Source of the DNA: Gammaproteobacteria bacterium
GTDB lineage: Bacteria; Pseudomonadota; Gammaproteobacteria; Chromatiales; Chromatiaceae
DNA: 64,000 bases
Direction of reading: 5' to 3'
Assembly (NCBI GenBank): GCA_020445335.1
Contig: JAGRGU010000067.1
Coordinates: 11,247 to 75,246, forward strand
Below the pieces are notes generated by a model. It saw only the letters and a list, made by a program, of their open reading frames with translations, ran no database searches and had not been told where the DNA came from. The position numbers were made by a program, and so were the translations under genes. Each line of letters starts with the position of its first letter. The stretch's first letter is position 1. Of the stretch, positions 61,140 to 64,000 are shown in pieces.

Positions 61140-61853
61140 CTACGCCGGGATATGGATAGCCGATGGGACGCGTCGTCTGCGCGAGACCAGCCCCAGACCG
61201 GCGAGTCCGGACAGCAGCAGCGGCAGGGTCGCCGGCAGCGGTACCGGCGAGGGTGTCAACGGCGCATCGAAGCTCTGTCCCGGATTGAGTGCGCCGAACG
61301 AGGCCAGCTGCGGCCCGTTCCAGCTGAAATCCGTATAGTAGCGTCCGCTGCCGGCAAGCTGCAGTGATTCGAGTGCAGAGCCCGAGCTGCTCTCGGCAAC
61401 CGGCAGTGATTCGCTGCTGAGGCCGCTGGCTGGCCCTTCCGTGGCGGTGACAATACCTTCGTAACTGAGAAACTGCACCACCTGATCGAGCGGGTCGGCC
61501 AGAGCGATGCCGTCGGGGCCGTTCTGCAAGCCGGGCGTGGTGAAGGCGAGCAGGCCGAAGCCGGTGCCGAGATCGGGCAGGGTGCCGTTCAGCATCAGGC
61601 TTTTGTAAAGATCCCCTCCGTTGCCGTTGTAGAAAAGCAGTTGCCAGCCGTCGAGCACCGTTCCACCAGGTCCTGCAATCTCCACCCCCTCATTACTGTC
61701 GCTGCCGCTGTTGTCGTAGTGGAATTCGTTGATGAATACGGACAATCCATTCGCGGCATGTGGCGATAACGGAAACCCTGCAATCGCGAGTGATAGCAGT
61801 AGGGTGCGAAACAGGGTTGATAGTGAAACGGTTGGCGCGGGTAGTGCGTTCAT
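61140..61853 (-). CDS. secreted VPLPA-CTERM protein with a lamin-tail-like domain
   Basis: A 237-residue exported protein: signal peptide (SLSTLFRTLLLSLAIAGFPL, cleavage near HAANG), then INEFHYDNSGSDSNEGVEIAG and TVLDGWQLLFYNGNGG, the pattern of a lamin-tail (LTD) immunoglobulin-like domain. At the C-terminus VPLPATLPLLL, a hydrophobic helix and RRRR form a VPLPA-CTERM sorting signal. ATG 61853 is preferred because AAGGAG lies seven bases upstream; two ATGs further out lack one. No nuclease domain is attached. It is presumably surface-anchored by an exosortase encoded elsewhere. Confidence 0.85.
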   Translation of the reverse strand: MNALPAPTVSLSTLFRTLLLSLAIAGFPLSPHAANGLSVFINEFHYDNSGSDSNEGVEIAGPGGTVLDGWQLLFYNGNGGDLYKSLMLNGTLPDLGTGFGLLAFTTPGLQNGPDGIALADPLDQVVQFLSYEGIVTATEGPASGLSSESLPVAESSSGSALESLQLAGSGRYYTDFSWNGPQLASFGALNPGQSFDAPLTPSPVPLPATLPLLLSGLAGLGLVSRRRRVPSAIHIPA

Positions 61854-62114
61854 CGGGACTCTCCTTGTCATGGTTTGAGTGCGAATACCGGACATATCCT
61901 TATGCCCAGAAAAAAGTCTATTTCAGTTTGCTTGGGAAATAAAGTATTTCCCGATAATCCCGTTCAAATAAATTGCCGACCCGTCGCTAAGGCAGGGGCA
62001 GGTTCTAGCGAGAGTACCTATAACTGCCGCGTGATTTCACTTCGGCTGGCACGCTGCGCTTGATCGACCGATAATATGCGGTTTGTTTTCAGACCCACTT
62101 CAGGACAGAGAGCG

Positions 62115-62786
62115 ATGAGCAACGACACGAATGTAACTTGGCACGAGCACCAGGTCTCCCGCGAGAAGCGGGAACGGCTGAACGGACACAAGGGGTGCGT
62201 GATCTGGTTCACCGGCCTCAGCGGCTCGGGCAAGAGTACCGTCGCCAATGCGCTCGACCACTTGTTGTACCGTCTCGGCATACACTCGGCGGTGCTGGAT
62301 GGCGACAATGTCAGACATACGCTCAACGCCGGTCCACAGATGCTGGAAGATCGCCACAGCCCGGAATTCGCCAAGCGCTTCGGACTCGGTTTCAGCGCCG
62401 TCGATCGCGAGGAGAACATCCGCCGAATCGGTGCGGTGGCGCAGCTCTTCGCCGAAAGCGGAGTTGTCGCAGTGACCGCCTTCATCAGTCCCTACCGCGT
62501 GGATCGCGACCGGGTGCGCAAGACGCTGAAAGAGGGAGAGTTCATCGAGATTTTCATGGATACGCCTATTGCCGTCTGCGAAGAGCGGGATCCCAAGGGG
62601 CTCTACAAGAAGGCGCGTGCCGGATTGATCAAGGGCTTTACCGGTATCGATGACCCCTACGAGGCCCCTGAGTCGCCCGAGCTGACGTTGACAGCTGAGA
62701 ACAAGACGCCTGATCAGCTGGCCGAGGAGGTTCTGGCCTTTCTGCAGGCGCGGGGAATCTGTCCGTCTGCGACCGGGGAAGATTGA
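62115..62786 (+). CDS. cysC: adenylylsulfate (APS) kinase
   Basis: Phosphorylates APS to PAPS. The 223-residue protein has Walker A TGLSGSGKST (33-42), VLDGDNVRHTLN, the ENIRRIGAVAQLFAESG block, AFISPYR, the FIEIFMDTPIAVCEERDPKGLYKKARAG segment and GIDDPYEAPESPEL, all standard for CysC. ATG 62115 begins at the family N-terminus; an ATG 13 codons earlier is unsupported. It is alone rather than fused to CysN, and the next gene starts four bases after its stop. Confidence 0.95.
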   Translation: MSNDTNVTWHEHQVSREKRERLNGHKGCVIWFTGLSGSGKSTVANALDHLLYRLGIHSAVLDGDNVRHTLNAGPQMLEDRHSPEFAKRFGLGFSAVDREENIRRIGAVAQLFAESGVVAVTAFISPYRVDRDRVRKTLKEGEFIEIFMDTPIAVCEERDPKGLYKKARAGLIKGFTGIDDPYEAPESPELTLTAENKTPDQLAEEVLAFLQARGICPSATGED

Positions 62787-62789
62787 ATC

Positions 62790-63749
62790 GTGACCGACTT
62801 TTTTGTCTTCAACGGCGATGCCGACGGGATATGTTCGCTGCAACAGTTGTTGCTGGCGGAATCTCCCACGGATTTCGAGCTGATCAGCGGTGTAAAGCGG
62901 GATATCGCGCTTCTCTCTCGGGTCGAGGCGAAGCGCGGCGATCGCGTGACGGTACTGGATATTTCGCTCGACAAGAATCGCCAGCCACTGCAACGACTGC
63001 TGGCCGACGACGTCAGCGTGCGCTATTTCGATCACCACTATGCCGGCGATGTCCCGGATTCACCGTCACTGGAGACGCATATAGATACAGATGCCAGCAG
63101 GGGGACCAGCTATCTGGTCGATCGCTATCTCGCCGGCCACAGCCGTGCCTGGGCGGTTGTCGGCACATTCGGCGACAACTTCGACGCCACGGCGAAGCAG
63201 CTGGCAGAACCGCTCGATCTGTCGTCGACAGAGCTGGAGCGACTGCGCGAACTGGGCATTTTGCTTAACTACAACGGCTACGGCAGCTCGATCGACGATC
63301 TCCATCTGCCGCCGGTCGAGCTGTTCCGGCGCATCCGGCCTTTTGCCGACCCATTGCGGTTCGCAGCGGAAGAGGTGACCTTCAACCGACTTCGCGAGGG
63401 ATATCGCGCCGATATGGAGGCGGCCGCGGCGCTGGAACCGCAGCTGGAGAAGCCCGGACACGCGCTCTATCTGCTGCCGAACGAACGCTGGTCGCGGCGG
63501 GTGAGCGGCGTATTCGCCAATCGGCTGGCGCAGGCCGCTCCAGAGCGCGCGCATGCCATTCTGACCGAGCTGGAACAGGGCGGCTATCTGGTGAGCGTAC
63601 GGGCGCCAATCGCCAACCCGGATGGCGCGGACGAGCTGTGCCGGCGGTTTCCGACGGGCGGAGGGCGCAAGGCGGCGGCCGGCATCAACCATCTGGCGGA
63701 GAGTGATTACCAGCCGTTCGTCGATGCCTTTGCAGAGACCTATCGTTAG
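62790..63749 (+). CDS. DHH-family phosphoesterase-like protein
   Basis: A 319-residue protein with the marks of the DHH superfamily (RecJ, NrnA and relatives): Asp10 and Asp12 in FNGDADGICS (motif I), Asp33-type strand VLDIS, the DHH motif Asp81-His82-His83 (YFDHHYAG), a later Asp, and the C-terminal glycine-rich substrate motif GGGRKAAAGI. The spacing is short and the type is closer to small oligonucleotide or unknown phosphoesterases than to RecJ. The start is GTG 62790, four bases after cysC, so it is co-transcribed with it. A possible link with PAPS or pAp turnover is inferred from that neighbour only. Confidence 0.82.
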   Translation: MTDFFVFNGDADGICSLQQLLLAESPTDFELISGVKRDIALLSRVEAKRGDRVTVLDISLDKNRQPLQRLLADDVSVRYFDHHYAGDVPDSPSLETHIDTDASRGTSYLVDRYLAGHSRAWAVVGTFGDNFDATAKQLAEPLDLSSTELERLRELGILLNYNGYGSSIDDLHLPPVELFRRIRPFADPLRFAAEEVTFNRLREGYRADMEAAAALEPQLEKPGHALYLLPNERWSRRVSGVFANRLAQAAPERAHAILTELEQGGYLVSVRAPIANPDGADELCRRFPTGGGRKAAAGINHLAESDYQPFVDAFAETYR

Positions 63750-63821
63750 TTCTGCCACGCACTGCAGGGAGTGGCGCGCTTCTGTTTCTATTCGACAGAC
63801 CCGCAAGTAGAATAGCGCCAC

Positions 63822-63908
63822 GCCCGGGTGGCGAAATTGGTAGACGCAAGGGACTTAAAATCCCTCGGTAGTGATACCGTATCGGTTCGACCCCGATCCC
63901 GGGCACCA
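63822..63908 (+). tRNA. tRNA-Leu (anticodon UAA)
   Basis: 87 bases including the encoded CCA. Acceptor stem GCCCGGG/CCCGGGC, D-arm GTGGCGAAATTGGTAGAC, anticodon stem AGGGA/TCCCT with loop CTTAAAA (anticodon TAA), a long variable arm (CGGTAGTGATACCG) typical of leucine tRNAs, and T-arm ATCGG-TTCGACC-CCGAT. All stems pair perfectly. A TAGAAT-like element lies about 10 bases upstream. Confidence 0.96.
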
Positions 63909-63928
63909 ACTCTCATGCTGGTCTCTTC

Positions 63929-64000
63929 TCAATCCTTGCTATATCCCAGTGCGCGATCGACCACTGCCAGAATTCGGCGGGAGTGGCCGGGTGTGCTTCC
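63929..64000 (-). CDS. possible C-terminal end of a gene continuing beyond the window
   Basis: On the minus strand the last 23 codons before a TGA at 63931-63929 are open and read like a protein tail (TPGHSRRILAVVDRALGYS). It runs off the window edge, so family and function cannot be told. Chance opening over this length is possible. Confidence 0.3.
   Translation of the reverse strand, partial: GSTPGHSRRILAVVDRALGYSKD

Overview
The window is a GC-rich bacterial chromosome segment with densely packed genes and little mobile DNA. The order cdsA-dxr-rseP-bamA-skp-lpxD-fabZ-lpxA-lpxB-rnhB-dnaE-accA-tilS is the classic gammaproteobacterial envelope/lipid A block. A Xanthomonas-type rpf (DSF quorum-sensing) set, two PEP-CTERM/VPLPA-CTERM proteins and a glgC-GH57-malQ glycogen block suggest an environmental gammaproteobacterium, perhaps of the Chromatiales/sulfur-oxidiser type. 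The taxonomic placement is inference.

Layout. 1-16170 (+): CDP-diacylglycerol, isoprenoid, outer-membrane assembly, lipid A, DNA polymerase III alpha, acetyl-CoA carboxylase alpha and tRNA-Ile lysidine synthase genes, with many ATGA/TTGA start-stop overlaps. 16204-22599: a cyclic-nucleotide-binding/rhodanese fusion (-), prfB with its programmed +1 frameshift (+), lysS (+), a small coiled-coil basic protein (-), an HDOD protein (-) and ygfZ (-). 22750-26933 (+): an RNase II-family nuclease followed by a tightly coupled trio (64-aa protein, membrane-anchored SbcC/YhaN-like ATPase, 61-aa two-helix membrane protein). 26941-30580: ybaK (-), a DUF1269-like membrane protein (+) and hrpB (+), which lacks an ordinary start codon.

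30581-41264 is the most unusual part: an rpf/DSF signalling island. It holds rpfF (DSF synthase, +), rpfC (hybrid sensor kinase, -), an acyl carrier protein and a FabF-type ketoacyl synthase (+), then an opposing operon rpfG (HD-GYP) - kinase-less RpfC paralogue - cyclopropane-synthase-like methyltransferase (-), followed by thrH (-). The arrangement suggests that a dedicated fatty-acyl supply and possibly a tailoring enzyme travel with the DSF signal system. The kinase-less paralogue occupies the place that the membrane protein RpfH has in Xanthomonas but keeps receiver and Hpt domains.

41265-48264: a PEP-CTERM protein with a clear terminator, tRNA-Glu(CUC) with a good sigma-70 promoter, pcnB-folK-panB-panC, and a large MscS-type channel. 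48265-58573: glycogen metabolism (glgA, pgi, glgB, glgC, GH57 glucan enzyme, malQ). 58635-64000: galU, an FMN reductase, hemF, a VPLPA-CTERM lamin-tail protein, cysC, a DHH phosphoesterase-like protein, tRNA-Leu(UAA), and what may be the end of a further gene on the minus strand.
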